A stretch of DNA of 64,000 nt from Enterococcus pseudoavium NBRC 100491 (GCF_001544295.1 NZ_BCQF01000006.1:1-64000); one strand, 5' to 3'. Positions 43,484 through 52,752 are shown, counted from the first letter of the stretch. The notes: a model not told the origin generated them from the letters alone. Made by a program: numbers and translations.

Positions 43484-45151
43484 TTAAATAGAACGAGGAT
43501 CCATGGCCATTGGGATATTCTTGACTTGTTCCCATTTTTCTCCTGATAGACGATAGCCGCTACCTGGACCCATATAATCATTGCTGTCATTAACCGCTGA
43601 CACAACATGCCAATTGTTATCAAAAATTGCAGATGTTTGTAAGAAATCACCGGCAACCCTTTGTTTTAACAGACTCAACACTTCCTCAGCCACATCCATA
43701 AAACCACCTTCGGCTAAGGCTTTGACGATATCTGCTCCATTCAGCTTGCGATCTAATAATTCTTGTGCCGCTTTCATATCCTCGACTAAGTTACGAGCAG
43801 GCATATCTTTAGAACCATGGGCATATGTCGCAGCTTCAACTTCTTCATCCGTAATTTTTGGCAATCCTAGGCCTTCAAAAACAGCTTGAATAGCACGAGC
43901 AGCTTTACTACGGATCTTGATAACTTCTTCTTCTGTGACTGGACGAAGCCCCCCGTCAACTTTTAAGTCACGTTGAAAGACTAAATAATCATCGACGTCT
44001 TCAATATCGGTATTAGAACCAGCAAACATGTTGTCATAATTAGGTACTGCCGAATATCCACAAGAAATAATGTCGGTCCCTGGTAAAAATTGACACATTA
44101 ATTTTTCGGTCCGACGCATATCTGAATGAGAAAATGCTTGGTCATTTCCTGAAGCAACTTCTAAGTCCATCATGACGCAGATCAAATTTTCTGCTAAAAC
44201 CGCCCGAATACCAGAGGGTACGCTGCCGGGAATTCCAATACAACTTACGGCACCGTTTTGTAGGCCTTGAACACCACTAGCTTTTGTGATGAAAATACAA
44301 CGGGCTTCTAAATAAAGCATTGATTTTCCTTCAGCATAACCCATCATAACTTCGGAACCAGAGCCGGAAGTAAAACGCATTTTCAAGCCACGAGAAGCAT
44401 AACAGGAAGCTAAGAATCCTTTTGACCACGGTGTATCGTCTCCATCAGTAAAAACTGGCTCAGTCCCATAAACAGAAATTGTTTCTGCATAGGATGTAAA
44501 ACCTCGCATCCCTAAATCAAGTTCAAGAGCTTCTTCTACGGAACATTGAGTCAAGACGCCTGGGCGACCGACTTGTGAACCAACCATGATTGAAATCGCG
44601 TTGAATGGTGCGTAACGGGCAACCGCAACGGTCGTTTCTTGTTCTGCAAAGCCCCGCAAAGCTCCTTCTGCCGCATCCGCAGCAATCTGAACTGGATTAT
44701 CGCGTAAGTTTGTCACGTGTGATTGAGTCGCGACACTACGACGTGGATGCATTTTTTGCATCGCCATCATCATTTCAACAACATTCATTTGGCTGACGAC
44801 ATCAACCACTTTGGCCGGTGTCATAGATAATGTTAATTTCACGATATCTTCACGAGCGACATTTGGATTACATAGCATATTGGCTAATTCGACTGAGTCC
44901 ATTGCCAAAACGCGTTCAGCACCTTCTTTGTCGATCCCATGTTCCGCGATATATAGATCAATCAAATCAAAATCTTCACGTTTCTTTCCATCAAGTTCTG
45001 TAATCACACCGTTTTCCACTTTGATACTAGGCTTTGGATCATTTGGGCTTTCCATTGCTATAAACCCTTCATCGATCCATTCTTTAACAAAGCCATCTTG
45101 ATGGATTGGCCGTTGTTCAAGTACCTCAAAACGTTTAGAACGTTTCATCAT
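43484..45151 (-). CDS. pduC: propanediol dehydratase large subunit
   Basis: A 555-residue B12-dependent TIM-barrel subunit. Start [23 protein letters not shown] and segments [32 protein letters not shown] (near 220-250), [19 protein letters not shown] and [14 protein letters not shown] are typical of diol/glycerol dehydratases. Substrate may include glycerol as well as 1,2-propanediol; the Pdu context points to propanediol. Two adjacent ATGs follow GGAGG. Confidence 0.98.
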   Translation of the reverse strand: MMKRSKRFEVLEQRPIHQDGFVKEWIDEGFIAMESPNDPKPSIKVENGVITELDGKKREDFDLIDLYIAEHGIDKEGAERVLAMDSVELANMLCNPNVAREDIVKLTLSMTPAKVVDVVSQMNVVEMMMAMQKMHPRRSVATQSHVTNLRDNPVQIAADAAEGALRGFAEQETTVAVARYAPFNAISIMVGSQVGRPGVLTQCSVEEALELDLGMRGFTSYAETISVYGTEPVFTDGDDTPWSKGFLASCYASRGLKMRFTSGSGSEVMMGYAEGKSMLYLEARCIFITKASGVQGLQNGAVSCIGIPGSVPSGIRAVLAENLICVMMDLEVASGNDQAFSHSDMRRTEKLMCQFLPGTDIISCGYSAVPNYDNMFAGSNTDIEDVDDYLVFQRDLKVDGGLRPVTEEEVIKIRSKAARAIQAVFEGLGLPKITDEEVEAATYAHGSKDMPARNLVEDMKAAQELLDRKLNGADIVKALAEGGFMDVAEEVLSLLKQRVAGDFLQTSAIFDNNWHVVSAVNDSNDYMGPGSGYRLSGEKWEQVKNIPMAMDPRSI

Positions 45152-45185
45152 TTTTCCTCCTAACTAACAGGCAACACGCGATCAA

Positions 45186-45986
45186 TTAAATATATGAAGG
45201 AAAATCATTGATCGGTTCGCTACCTAACGTGTTTAATAGATCGATACCGACTTCACGAGCCGCGATGACAGCTTGACGAACCGCTCCTGAGTCGCCTTTA
45301 ATATGAATCGTTACTTCATTTGAATATTTTTGTCCATGATTAGGTGAAGCATAGGAAATAACTTCGACATTCGCTGCTTTGACAGCTGTGTCAGCCATAA
45401 CCACACCAATTGCCGCAGGTGCCGCAGCAATTAAGCCGTAAGACTTCCCAACTTCAGCGCCGAAAGCTTCAGCTAAAGCGAAACTAGCACGAGCTGAATA
45501 TTGCAATTCGATATGTCCGGCTTCATTATTGTAAACATCACCAAATGTCCGTTCTGTTTCTTTTAATGTCACTTCAACTGCTCGACGTACATCCGAAACA
45601 TCTTCTCCGCCAAAAATAATCAATACACCGTGACCACCGCCACCTTTAGTATCACGAGGTAATTCAACACTGACGATCTCTGTATTGGTTGCTTTCACTG
45701 CTTCATCAGCAGCTGTGATTTGCGGACCAGCACCAGAACGCGCTCCTACAATTCCTAATGAACGGTAATTCTTTTTTAGTTTCATTGCTTCAGCTAGATG
45801 ACTGTCTACATTAGCAATGACTAAACCAATCGTATCTCCGACTGGGGCAGTACCTACAAACTCTGTTAATGAACTTACTTTTTTATCCACAGAAGTTCCC
45901 TCCTTTTTATTGGCTAAATCGGAAGAATTAGTAGATACGATCAAACGTTCCATAATTTTATTGACTAACTCTTCTTCCATAATCAT
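45186..45986 (-). CDS. pduB: microcompartment shell protein PduB
   Basis: A 266-residue tandem-BMC (trimer) protein. The N-terminus MEEELVNKIMERLIV resembles the PduB segment that tethers cargo in Salmonella; two BMC domains follow (about 45-150 and 155-260), with IGLVIANVDSHLAEAMKL and GLIAAAPAAIGVVMADTAVKAA. A shorter PduB' from an internal start is known in other bacteria; I did not find a decisive second ribosome site here. Confidence 0.95.
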   Translation of the reverse strand: MIMEEELVNKIMERLIVSTNSSDLANKKEGTSVDKKVSSLTEFVGTAPVGDTIGLVIANVDSHLAEAMKLKKNYRSLGIVGARSGAGPQITAADEAVKATNTEIVSVELPRDTKGGGGHGVLIIFGGEDVSDVRRAVEVTLKETERTFGDVYNNEAGHIELQYSARASFALAEAFGAEVGKSYGLIAAAPAAIGVVMADTAVKAANVEVISYASPNHGQKYSNEVTIHIKGDSGAVRQAVIAAREVGIDLLNTLGSEPINDFPSYI

Positions 45987-45988
45987 GT

Positions 45989-46273
45989 CTATTCACTTAC
46001 GCTTTCTGGTAAAAGTCCTTCAACATCCGTATGAGGACGAGGAATCACGTAATTTGAAACGACTTCACCGATATTTTCAGCTGCTGCGACACCTGCATCC
46101 ACGGCTGCTTTGACAGCGCCAACATCACCACGTACCATGACAGTAATTAGTCCTTGACCAATCTTCTCTTGACCAACTAATGTAACGTTTGCTGCTTTGA
46201 CCATTGCATCTGCAGCTTCAATAGATGCGACTAAACCACGTGTTTCAATTAAACCTAACGCTTCTTGTTGCAT
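45989..46273 (-). CDS. pduA: microcompartment shell protein PduA
   Basis: A 94-residue BMC-domain hexamer: [41 protein letters not shown] and the tail [17 protein letters not shown]. First gene of the pdu operon, with AGGAGG upstream. Nearly the whole sequence parallels PduJ in this window. Confidence 0.95.
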   Translation of the reverse strand: MQQEALGLIETRGLVASIEAADAMVKAANVTLVGQEKIGQGLITVMVRGDVGAVKAAVDAGVAAAENIGEVVSNYVIPRPHTDVEGLLPESVSE

Positions 46274-46317
46274 TGTATTGCCTCCTAAAAGATATTTTTT
46301 AACAACCCGAGTATAAG

Positions 46318-46352
46318 AAAAAAAGCTATGACATATTAGCCATAGCTTTTTT
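46318..46352 (-). terminator. terminator-like hairpin in the pdu leader (proximal)
   Basis: AAAAAAGCTATGGC and GTCATAGCTTTTTT pair around TAATAT on the minus strand. It lies 45 bases before pduA, so it would stop the pdu transcript. The divergent pocR transcript does not cross it, so there is no upstream gene for it to terminate. Confidence 0.7.
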
Positions 46353-46373
46353 GTGATCTTTTTCTTATTTTGG

Positions 46374-46411
46374 AAAAAAACGATGATTTTGCTAAAAATC
46401 AGCCTTCGTTT
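46374..46411 (-). terminator. terminator-like hairpin in the pdu leader (distal)
   Basis: On the minus strand AACGA/TCGTT and TGATTTT/AAAATCA form a stem with an AGGC bulge and a TAGC loop, followed by seven T. It is 22 bases upstream of the second such hairpin. Confidence 0.6.
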
Positions 46412-46448
46412 ATGAGAAACAATTAAATAAACCCTTTGTTATAAATAC

Positions 46449-46477
46449 TTCACAAAGAATTCGATAATGCGTATAAT
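46449..46477 (+). promoter_or_regulatory. sigma-A promoter of pocR
   Basis: TTCACA, 17-bp spacer, TATAAT. It is 75 bp before the pocR start. The pdu promoter must lie on the other strand in the same region, but I find no good -35/-10 pair there, as expected for an activator-dependent promoter. Confidence 0.7.
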
Positions 46478-46551
46478 AAGAACTTGTAACACGATTTAGC
46501 TTATTCAAAAGCAAATTTATATGATTCCGACTGAAAGAAGGGTACTTTAAA

Positions 46552-47565
46552 TTGGAAGAGTATTATCAATATCTTGAATCTAATCAAAAAATCTTAGATA
46601 AAATTTTAAGTGATTTCACTAAAGCAACTGGTTTGGCAACGATCTTGGTTGATACCCATGGTATGGAACTTACCGCAAGCTATGGTTTTTCACCTTTTTG
46701 TCAATTGATGCGTAATAATGAGGAAACGCGCCATCTCTGCCAAACTTGCGATATGTTTGGAGGTCGCAGTTCCATTAAAAACAATGTGACAACACCTTAT
46801 ATTTGCCATGCTGGTTTAGTTGATTTTTCTTACCCAGTAACCATTGATGAACAAGTCGTTGGCTTTATCCTATGCGGACAAACGCGAATCGAAAACAAAG
46901 ACGGCTTTTATCCGATCATCAAGGAAACGACTGACTGGAAAGATGACCCAATTTTTGTCGAAGCTTATGAGAACATGCCGATTACAACCCCTGAGAAAAT
47001 TCGTTCAGGTAGTGAATTGCTAACGATTATCATTAACTACTACCTTTCCGATATCATGAGTAAACATCTGGTTATTCAGCAACCAACTCAACTGATCAAC
47101 CAAATCGATTATTCTGAAAAAGAACTTGCTGAGGCTCGCATGAATCACGAACAAATTCCTTTTACTTATCATGAATCTCAGGAAAACGCGGCAGACTCTG
47201 CTCAAGTAAAAGTAAAAAATAAAATTAGCCGACCAGAAGTTATTGAAGCACTAGAATATATCAATCATCACTTAAACGAAGTAATCACGCTAGATGAAGT
47301 TGCCGACCATGTCTATCTGTCAGGCTATTACTTCGGTAAGCTTTTTAAAAAAGAAGTCGGTATGAACTTCGTCGATTATATCAATGAGAAAAAAATCAAT
47401 CGTTCGATGATCTTGTTACAGGATTCCACTTGGTCGATTGATAGTATCGCCCACAGCTTAGGTTTCTCTCAATCGAGTTACTTCAGCAAATTGTTCAAAA
47501 GAGTTACCAATCTCTCTCCCCGTGAGTATCGTCAAAGAATTCAAAAAGAAGCACTCCGAAAATAA
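46552..47565 (+). CDS. pocR: AraC-family activator of the pdu operon
   Basis: A 337-residue regulator. Residues about 5-165 form the PocR ligand domain (TGLATILVDTHGMELTASYGFSPFCQLM, with several cysteines such as LCQTCDMFGG), which senses 1,2-propanediol in relatives. The C-terminal hundred residues are a double AraC helix-turn-helix (ITLDEVADHVYLSGYYFGKLFKKEVG, FSQSSYFSKLFKRVTNLSPREYRQ). TTG start behind GAAGGG. Its 3' end is covered by the antisense riboswitch transcript from the right. Confidence 0.93.
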   Translation: MEEYYQYLESNQKILDKILSDFTKATGLATILVDTHGMELTASYGFSPFCQLMRNNEETRHLCQTCDMFGGRSSIKNNVTTPYICHAGLVDFSYPVTIDEQVVGFILCGQTRIENKDGFYPIIKETTDWKDDPIFVEAYENMPITTPEKIRSGSELLTIIINYYLSDIMSKHLVIQQPTQLINQIDYSEKELAEARMNHEQIPFTYHESQENAADSAQVKVKNKISRPEVIEALEYINHHLNEVITLDEVADHVYLSGYYFGKLFKKEVGMNFVDYINEKKINRSMILLQDSTWSIDSIAHSLGFSQSSYFSKLFKRVTNLSPREYRQRIQKEALRK

Positions 47566-47583
47566 ATCGGAGTGCTTCTTTTT
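47543..47583. terminator. bidirectional terminator containing the pocR stop codon
   Basis: AAAAAGAAGCACTCCGA and TCGGAGTGCTTCTTTTT form a perfect 17-bp stem with a seven-base loop that contains the pocR TAA. Five T follow on both strands, so it can end pocR and also the leftward riboswitch RNA. Confidence 0.85.
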
Positions 47584-47635
47584 CACATAAAAATGTGCAG
47601 CAAACACGCCGATCTTTTTTTTCCCGAAAAGATCA

Positions 47636-47775
47636 TGCGATGAAGTATCCTGGCTTTGCTTCTTCCGCCACAGGTCCTTCCAGCAATAATTGCCGTGGTT
47701 ACCTGTTTTGTCCACAATACAGTTGCGGGTACAGTATCAGATTCTCACTGATTTCCTTCATTCTATTCAATTAAT
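47636..47775 (-). promoter_or_regulatory. cobalamin riboswitch, antisense to pocR
   Basis: The minus strand reads GAAGGAAATCAGTGAGAATC, then GATACTGTACCCGCAACTGT, the conserved core of the cobalamin family, and ends with the B12 box AGCCAGGATACTTCATC (47640-47656). No gene lies downstream on this strand: transcription runs into pocR in antisense. It starts only a few bases after the stop of the last cobalamin-operon gene (47778) and has no clear promoter of its own. The arrangement matches the AspocR riboswitch of Listeria, where B12 shortens an antisense RNA against pocR. Confidence 0.95.
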
Positions 47776-47777
47776 GA

Positions 47778-48854
47778 TTATCGTCCACGAAAATAAAGCA
47801 GGCGAATGATTACTTTTAAATAATCAAAGATTTCTAACATATCTTCTGAAGTAAAACTGAAATAAGGCAAAAGCACTTCATTTTCGGCAACCGTTGTGTT
47901 GCTTTGAGTTTTAATAACCATCGTTGGAATTTTACGTTCCGTTAACATTTGGCGAAATGTTGTATACTTCTCTGGAATGATAAAATAATCAACTTGTTTC
48001 AAATTTGCTTCAAAATCAGTCAGCTCTACAAAGGCTTTCAGTTGATTCATCACTTTCACGTGACGTGTAAAAGCCAAACAAGCAAAACTCAAACCATTGC
48101 CAACACTAGCAAGTGGTTCCAGTAAATCAGGCTTATTCAATAAACGGCTAACCGTTTGAATACATTTTTCTGTTTCTCGGTCCAGTACCTTGACAATTTC
48201 ATCACTGGCACCAGTCAATGCTTGATTCTGATAAGAAATACCCTCTTCTCCTACCAAAAGATCCAGCTCTTTTTTATCAGAAAGAATCAAGTATTCATAA
48301 TTGAGCCATTTTTTATCTAGTCCCTCATAGGAGAAACTACTGATCTGCCCAATTTTTCCACCACTAATCTCAAATGAACGGCCTTGAGCATTGTAAAAGG
48401 TCATCCCTAATTCTTCGAACATACCTAACCCTAAGTCCGTAGCGATACTGTAAGTATTCATAAAAACAATTTTTTGCGTTTCTGAACGTACAATTTTTTT
48501 CAAAACAGTCCCGATAATATTACTGCTGGAAATCAATGGTGACTTTGCAATCGTTGGCACGGTAGTAGGCCCCACTAACGATGCGATATCCAAGAAAAGA
48601 ATTTCCTTATCTTTTGAATAGCCATATCTTGGCTTAATCGAAAAACCAAATAGTCCATCTTCCTGTAACGTCTTTATCGGCTGTTGATAATATTTTAGAA
48701 TCATTTTCAGTGGATCCTTGTGGTCAACAAAAGGAAATGAACGCGCTTCGGCTTTACTCTCATCTTCAACTAAGTACTCATTGAATTTTTTTACAATATT
48801 TTCATCGGTTTTTGTTTCATCTAAAATTGGTGCAATGGCAAACACTTCTGTCAT
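47778..48854 (-). CDS. divergent glycerate-kinase-family protein, probably not a kinase
   Basis: A 358-residue protein. The middle (TVPTIAKSPLISSSNIIGTVLKKIV, then IATDLGLGMFEELGMTFYNAQGRSFEISGG) aligns by eye with class II glycerate kinases (GlxK/GarK). Key glycine motifs are lost: the DGGEGT region reads VDHKDP and the GGSATNDGG region reads MNTYSIATDLG. It may bind a ligand or nucleotide without catalysis. It is the last gene of the cobalamin operon. Start 48854 follows GGTG. Family assignment is by memory and moderate. Confidence 0.55.
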   Translation of the reverse strand: MTEVFAIAPILDETKTDENIVKKFNEYLVEDESKAEARSFPFVDHKDPLKMILKYYQQPIKTLQEDGLFGFSIKPRYGYSKDKEILFLDIASLVGPTTVPTIAKSPLISSSNIIGTVLKKIVRSETQKIVFMNTYSIATDLGLGMFEELGMTFYNAQGRSFEISGGKIGQISSFSYEGLDKKWLNYEYLILSDKKELDLLVGEEGISYQNQALTGASDEIVKVLDRETEKCIQTVSRLLNKPDLLEPLASVGNGLSFACLAFTRHVKVMNQLKAFVELTDFEANLKQVDYFIIPEKYTTFRQMLTERKIPTMVIKTQSNTTVAENEVLLPYFSFTSEDMLEIFDYLKVIIRLLYFRGR

Positions 48855-48908
48855 AATTTTCACCCATTGTTAGTATAACAAAAAAAGGTGTGATAATTTA
48901 GCTATTGA

Positions 48909-49301
48909 CTAGTTCATTTTGGCTAAATCAAAGACAATTTTGTCGTTTCCTTTCACTTTCACTTCTTTTGCACCTTTCATGATCTCTTTGTCGTTAATTT
49001 TAAAGGTCCAATACTTTTTGGCATTCTCATCTTGTGCATGTCCTTCAATTTTAGTGATAAAACCATCCTGATCCTCAATCGTAAAATTCTTGGCCATTAC
49101 ATCATATAACGTTGCACCTTTTTCAAAGTTGATTGTTTTTTTAGAGAGTTCCTTTCCATCTTCTTGTAGCTTAACCGTTGCTTTTTGTTCAGTCTTTTGA
49201 CTGACCGAAGTTTCTTGTGATGTTGCGGGTTCATTTTTTTGACAGCCGGTAAAACCGACCAAACTTACTAATAGAGCTGCTAAAATCATTGTTTTTTTCA
49301 T
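48909..49301 (-). CDS. small DUF4430 lipoprotein
   Basis: A 130-residue lipoprotein: signal with lipobox FTGC at residues 17-20, a short polar linker, then one DUF4430 domain (about 45-130) with ATLYDVMAKNFTIEDQDGF, AKKYWTFKINDKEI and NDKIVFDLAKMN. DUF4430 is the beta domain of transcobalamin and intrinsic factor. As an exposed lipoprotein next to the ECF substrate subunit, it may hand corrinoid to the transporter (inference). Confidence 0.8.
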   Translation of the reverse strand: MKKTMILAALLVSLVGFTGCQKNEPATSQETSVSQKTEQKATVKLQEDGKELSKKTINFEKGATLYDVMAKNFTIEDQDGFITKIEGHAQDENAKKYWTFKINDKEIMKGAKEVKVKGNDKIVFDLAKMN

Positions 49302-49314
49302 CTTATTTTTCTCC

Positions 49315-50133
49315 TTAAATTAATCCATATTTTATTTTGATACGTTGCAATTTTTCTAACATCGGTTTGGCTAAAACAGCCAGAAAGATCACCGTTGAGA
49401 TCGCGTGAATCAAATCCATCGGTGCACCGGAAATAAAGACCGCAATCAGCGCTTCCTTGCTGATCATAGGTGTGAACATCAGTAATGAGGCGGGGTTCAT
49501 AATTAGTCCATAAATCAGGAAAATACTAAAAAAACCAAATAGACATAAGGACAAGCGATTGGCTCGCAATAAACCGCAACGATAAAAGACTCCGGCCACA
49601 AAGCCAATCATGCCAAAAGCAAACATCTGCCATGGCGTCCAAGGCCCTTGACTAAAAAAGATATTTGAGACTAACGCCGTCCCACTGCCAACTAAAAAAC
49701 CGACTTCTGGTCCAAAAGAAACAGCACTGATAATTACTAACGCTGCCACTGGCTTAAATTGCGGCAACATGAAAAATGCACCACGTCCAGCAACACCTAA
49801 TCCTATTAGAACTGAAATAATGATCAGTTCTCGTGCCTGTGGCTTACGCCCTTCAAAGATCAGTAGGAAAGGAGCCATTGCCAAAAAGATCAATAACAGA
49901 CTAACTTTTAAATAGCTACGATCCCCACTTTTTATTCCGTAATAAATCACTAACGGCATACATAGAAAAATAGCTACTAAACTGAGTTTAGTTCGTCGTG
50001 AGAGTTTTTTTGCTTCAACCTCTTGATTCCATATTGGCAAGCTTGGTGGATTCTCACTTTTTTTAGGTAATGGCTTCTGGTAATTATCATCTCGATAGAA
50101 GTGGCTTAAGAAGTCTGATTTTTTTTGAGACAT
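49315..50133 (-). CDS. ECF transporter substrate-binding (S) component, probably for cobalamin
   Basis: A 272-residue membrane protein: a polar N-terminal extension of about 45 residues, then seven to eight hydrophobic helices. The segment GLGVAGRGAFFMLPQFKPVAALVIISAVSFGPEVGF is typical of S components. Neighbouring T and A-A' genes make it a dedicated transporter, and the B12 riboswitch of the operon points to cobalamin or a precursor as substrate. It overlaps the ATPase gene by 28 bases. Confidence 0.85.
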   Translation of the reverse strand: MSQKKSDFLSHFYRDDNYQKPLPKKSENPPSLPIWNQEVEAKKLSRRTKLSLVAIFLCMPLVIYYGIKSGDRSYLKVSLLLIFLAMAPFLLIFEGRKPQARELIIISVLIGLGVAGRGAFFMLPQFKPVAALVIISAVSFGPEVGFLVGSGTALVSNIFFSQGPWTPWQMFAFGMIGFVAGVFYRCGLLRANRLSLCLFGFFSIFLIYGLIMNPASLLMFTPMISKEALIAVFISGAPMDLIHAISTVIFLAVLAKPMLEKLQRIKIKYGLI

Positions 50134-51791
50134 TCAATCACCTCCTCAACCGTCACTGCGTTAGGAAAATAGCCTCGAGCCATTCGATTAGCCGCAGTAG
50201 TATAAAAACTATTGCCCGCAAAAAATTCCCGTGCCGGTTTGGTGGTGACGATGGAACCATCAAAAAATAAGCCACACAGATCACTGAATTTCGCGACAAA
50301 TTCAACATCATGAGAAACCATCAAGATCGTCACACCTTGCTCTTTTAGTTTCAATAGAATTTCACCTAATTCTTCTTTAAAAAAATCATCCAGTCCCTTG
50401 GTAGGCTCGTCAAGCAATAAAATTTTAGGACGTAGTAACAGGACTTTCGCCAAAGCTAGCCGTTGCTGTTCGCCACCACTGAGGTCATAAGGATGTTTCA
50501 TTAATAACTCTTCTAAGTGAACCAGCTCGACAATTCCCGCAATAGCAGATTCCTTACTCATATTCAAAGGATAGGCCGCTGTTCTTTTTGCTTGTTTCCC
50601 GTCAATGATCTCATAAAGATCTTCCAGCACAGTCTTCTTAACAAAAAGGCTTTGGGGATTCTGGGGTAATACACCTAGAAATTGATGATAAAGTTCATTA
50701 TCAGAAAATTTATTTAAAGGTTTGCCCTTTAGCTTTATTTTCCCACGGTATGGCTGTCGAATCCGACTGATTAAAGATAATGCGGTACTTTTACCTGTAC
50801 CATTCCCCCCGACAATGCTATAAAAACACCCCGCCGGAACACTTAAGGACAAGTCTTTGATGACATCTGGCGCATCTCGATCATAACGAAACCACAGGTT
50901 CTTGACTTCAATCATTGTCGCTGTTTCAGTTATTTTTTCTTCAGGGAATGATTCTGCTGACTTATTTGCCCGACCCTCCAGCCAACTGCGACCTTCTCCA
51001 ACAGTCAGCGGATAGTCAGAGCCAGCATCACAACTGCCATATATTTTCATTGGAGCAGGCATCGCGATAAAAAGGTCATTTTTAGTCTCTTTTAATGCTT
51101 TCCCTACTGTTCTAGGTTCTCCACTGATCATTATGCGCCCTTTCTCCATCATGAAGACCTGATCAGCCATTGGTAAAACTTCTTGCAATCGATGCTCAGA
51201 GATTAAGACGGTTGTTCCAATCTCTCGATTGATCTTTGCTACCGTTTCTAAAAAGTTGGTAGCGGCGATTGGATCTAATTGCGAAGTTGGTTCATCTAAA
51301 ATCAATAGTTTCGGATGTAAAGCCATGATACTAGCTAAGTTCAATAATTGTTTTTGGCCGCCAGAAAGTTCATTGATATTTTTTAAAAACCATGATTGGA
51401 TGCCGAAATAAGAAGCCATCTCAGCAACCCGCAGGCGAATGGTCGCTTGATCGAGGCCCAGACTTTCTAGTCCAAATGCCAGTTCGTGCCAAACTTTATC
51501 CGTTACAATTTGATTATCTGGATTTTGCATGACAAAACCAATCTCTTCACTTTGCTCTCGAAGAGTTAATTCGGTTAATGGTCGATGATCAAATTTAATT
51601 AAACCGGTCATCTCTCCAAACGGGCTTAAGGCAGGCTTTAATTGTCTTAGTAACGTTGTTTTTCCGCTGCCACTTTTCCCAAATAGAACATTGAAGCTCC
51701 CAGCTGCCAGTTCAAAAGTAACATCATCAAGACGTTTTTCTGAAGACTCTGGATAAGCAAAACTTACTTTATCTACACTTAAAAGTCCCAT
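50106..51791 (-). CDS. ECF transporter fused ATPase (A-A')
   Basis: A 561-residue double ABC ATPase. First half: Walker A FGKSGSGKTT near 35, ELSGGQKQLLNLAS near 137, LLILDEPTSQLD near 160. Second half: VGGNGTGKST near 332, LSGGEQQRLALAKVLLLRPKILLLDEPTKGLD near 440-470 and MVSHDVEF. The two halves differ, so this is an EcfA-EcfA' fusion. It overlaps no essential neighbour start: ATG 51791 follows AAGGAG. It powers the T/S membrane unit. Confidence 0.92.
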   Translation of the reverse strand: MGLLSVDKVSFAYPESSEKRLDDVTFELAAGSFNVLFGKSGSGKTTLLRQLKPALSPFGEMTGLIKFDHRPLTELTLREQSEEIGFVMQNPDNQIVTDKVWHELAFGLESLGLDQATIRLRVAEMASYFGIQSWFLKNINELSGGQKQLLNLASIMALHPKLLILDEPTSQLDPIAATNFLETVAKINREIGTTVLISEHRLQEVLPMADQVFMMEKGRIMISGEPRTVGKALKETKNDLFIAMPAPMKIYGSCDAGSDYPLTVGEGRSWLEGRANKSAESFPEEKITETATMIEVKNLWFRYDRDAPDVIKDLSLSVPAGCFYSIVGGNGTGKSTALSLISRIRQPYRGKIKLKGKPLNKFSDNELYHQFLGVLPQNPQSLFVKKTVLEDLYEIIDGKQAKRTAAYPLNMSKESAIAGIVELVHLEELLMKHPYDLSGGEQQRLALAKVLLLRPKILLLDEPTKGLDDFFKEELGEILLKLKEQGVTILMVSHDVEFVAKFSDLCGLFFDGSIVTTKPAREFFAGNSFYTTAANRMARGYFPNAVTVEEVIECLKKNQTS

Positions 51792-51795
51792 TTTC

Positions 51796-52740
51796 TTACT
51801 CCTTCTGTCCAATTTGGTTGAAATAATTTGGTAGTGTGGTCGCTTGATTTACCTTAATACGCGACCATTTATAAGCATCCCATGCGCGCAAGAACAGCGG
51901 TAGAGAAACTAACAAAAAGAAACTCACGGTTCCAATTCCACTTGACCAATTCAAAGGCCAACCGTGTATGATAATCTGAGGATTGTAACTCACATAGAGC
52001 GCCTGATTAGCAAAATTCCACAAACAGCCTAGCGAAGTTAACAACAAATATCCCAAGATGATCCCGTCTCGCAAATCAAAACGATCCAGTGAAAAAGCCG
52101 TGCGCCCCTTTAGTCCGTATCCTCGTGCTTTCATAGAGTCAGCTGTTTCAATCGCATTTTCCAACGCCCAAGTGACCATGATTGAAAAAATTTTAAAGGC
52201 TCGACGGATCTTCTCGATAAAGTTGCCGTTACTAAGATCCCGTCCGATACTTTTTTGACCATTCCGAACGACGGCTAATTGTTGCGTAAATTTAGGTACG
52301 AAACGAAATGCCATTGATAAAATCAATGAGCTGGCTGGAATGAGCTTCCCAAAAAGATAAATGAATTTGTCACTAGTCATCACTTGATTGTAACAAGTAA
52401 ACCAATTAATCGTGTTAGCAAAAACCAGCGCTAGAGCCAAACCAATGATAATTGCTTCCAAAGTAATCGCATTTCCATTTTCCATCCGATAAAGTTGGGT
52501 AACACCGTAATGATTGAAAGCTGGGTTGACTACTGCCACTACTAACATTCCTGGAATAATAAATTTCAACTGAAATAGCAAGCTTTTTTTAACTCCAACT
52601 AATAGGGAACTATAACTGAGCGCACCTAAAAAAGAGAGTGCTAAAATGTATGGGTGCAGTGAAAACATACTTATTCCAATCACAAGCAGAAAATATATAA
52701 AATTATTCAATGGATGAACTTGTGAAAAAGGATCTCTCAT
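51796..52740 (-). CDS. ECF transporter transmembrane (T) component
   Basis: A 314-residue CbiQ/EcfT-family protein with N-terminal helices, then the cytoplasmic coupling region with SMAFRFVPKFTQQLAVVRNGQKS near 155 and ENAIETADSMKARGYGLKGR near 210, the Ala-Arg-Gly motifs that dock onto the ATPases. It ends four bases before the ATPase start. Confidence 0.92.
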   Translation of the reverse strand: MRDPFSQVHPLNNFIYFLLVIGISMFSLHPYILALSFLGALSYSSLLVGVKKSLLFQLKFIIPGMLVVAVVNPAFNHYGVTQLYRMENGNAITLEAIIIGLALALVFANTINWFTCYNQVMTSDKFIYLFGKLIPASSLILSMAFRFVPKFTQQLAVVRNGQKSIGRDLSNGNFIEKIRRAFKIFSIMVTWALENAIETADSMKARGYGLKGRTAFSLDRFDLRDGIILGYLLLTSLGCLWNFANQALYVSYNPQIIIHGWPLNWSSGIGTVSFFLLVSLPLFLRAWDAYKWSRIKVNQATTLPNYFNQIGQKE

Positions 52741-52752
52741 CGCTGCTCCCCC

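Noticed and set aside
34920-45101. Numerous + strand open frames within the pdu operon
   Set aside because: Low-complexity Ser/Thr/Ile-rich shadows of strongly coding minus-strand genes.
46318-46411. EutV/ANTAR-type paired hairpins in the pdu leader
   Set aside because: The loops do not show the hexaloop with A at position 1 and G at position 4, and no eutV/eutW genes are in the window.
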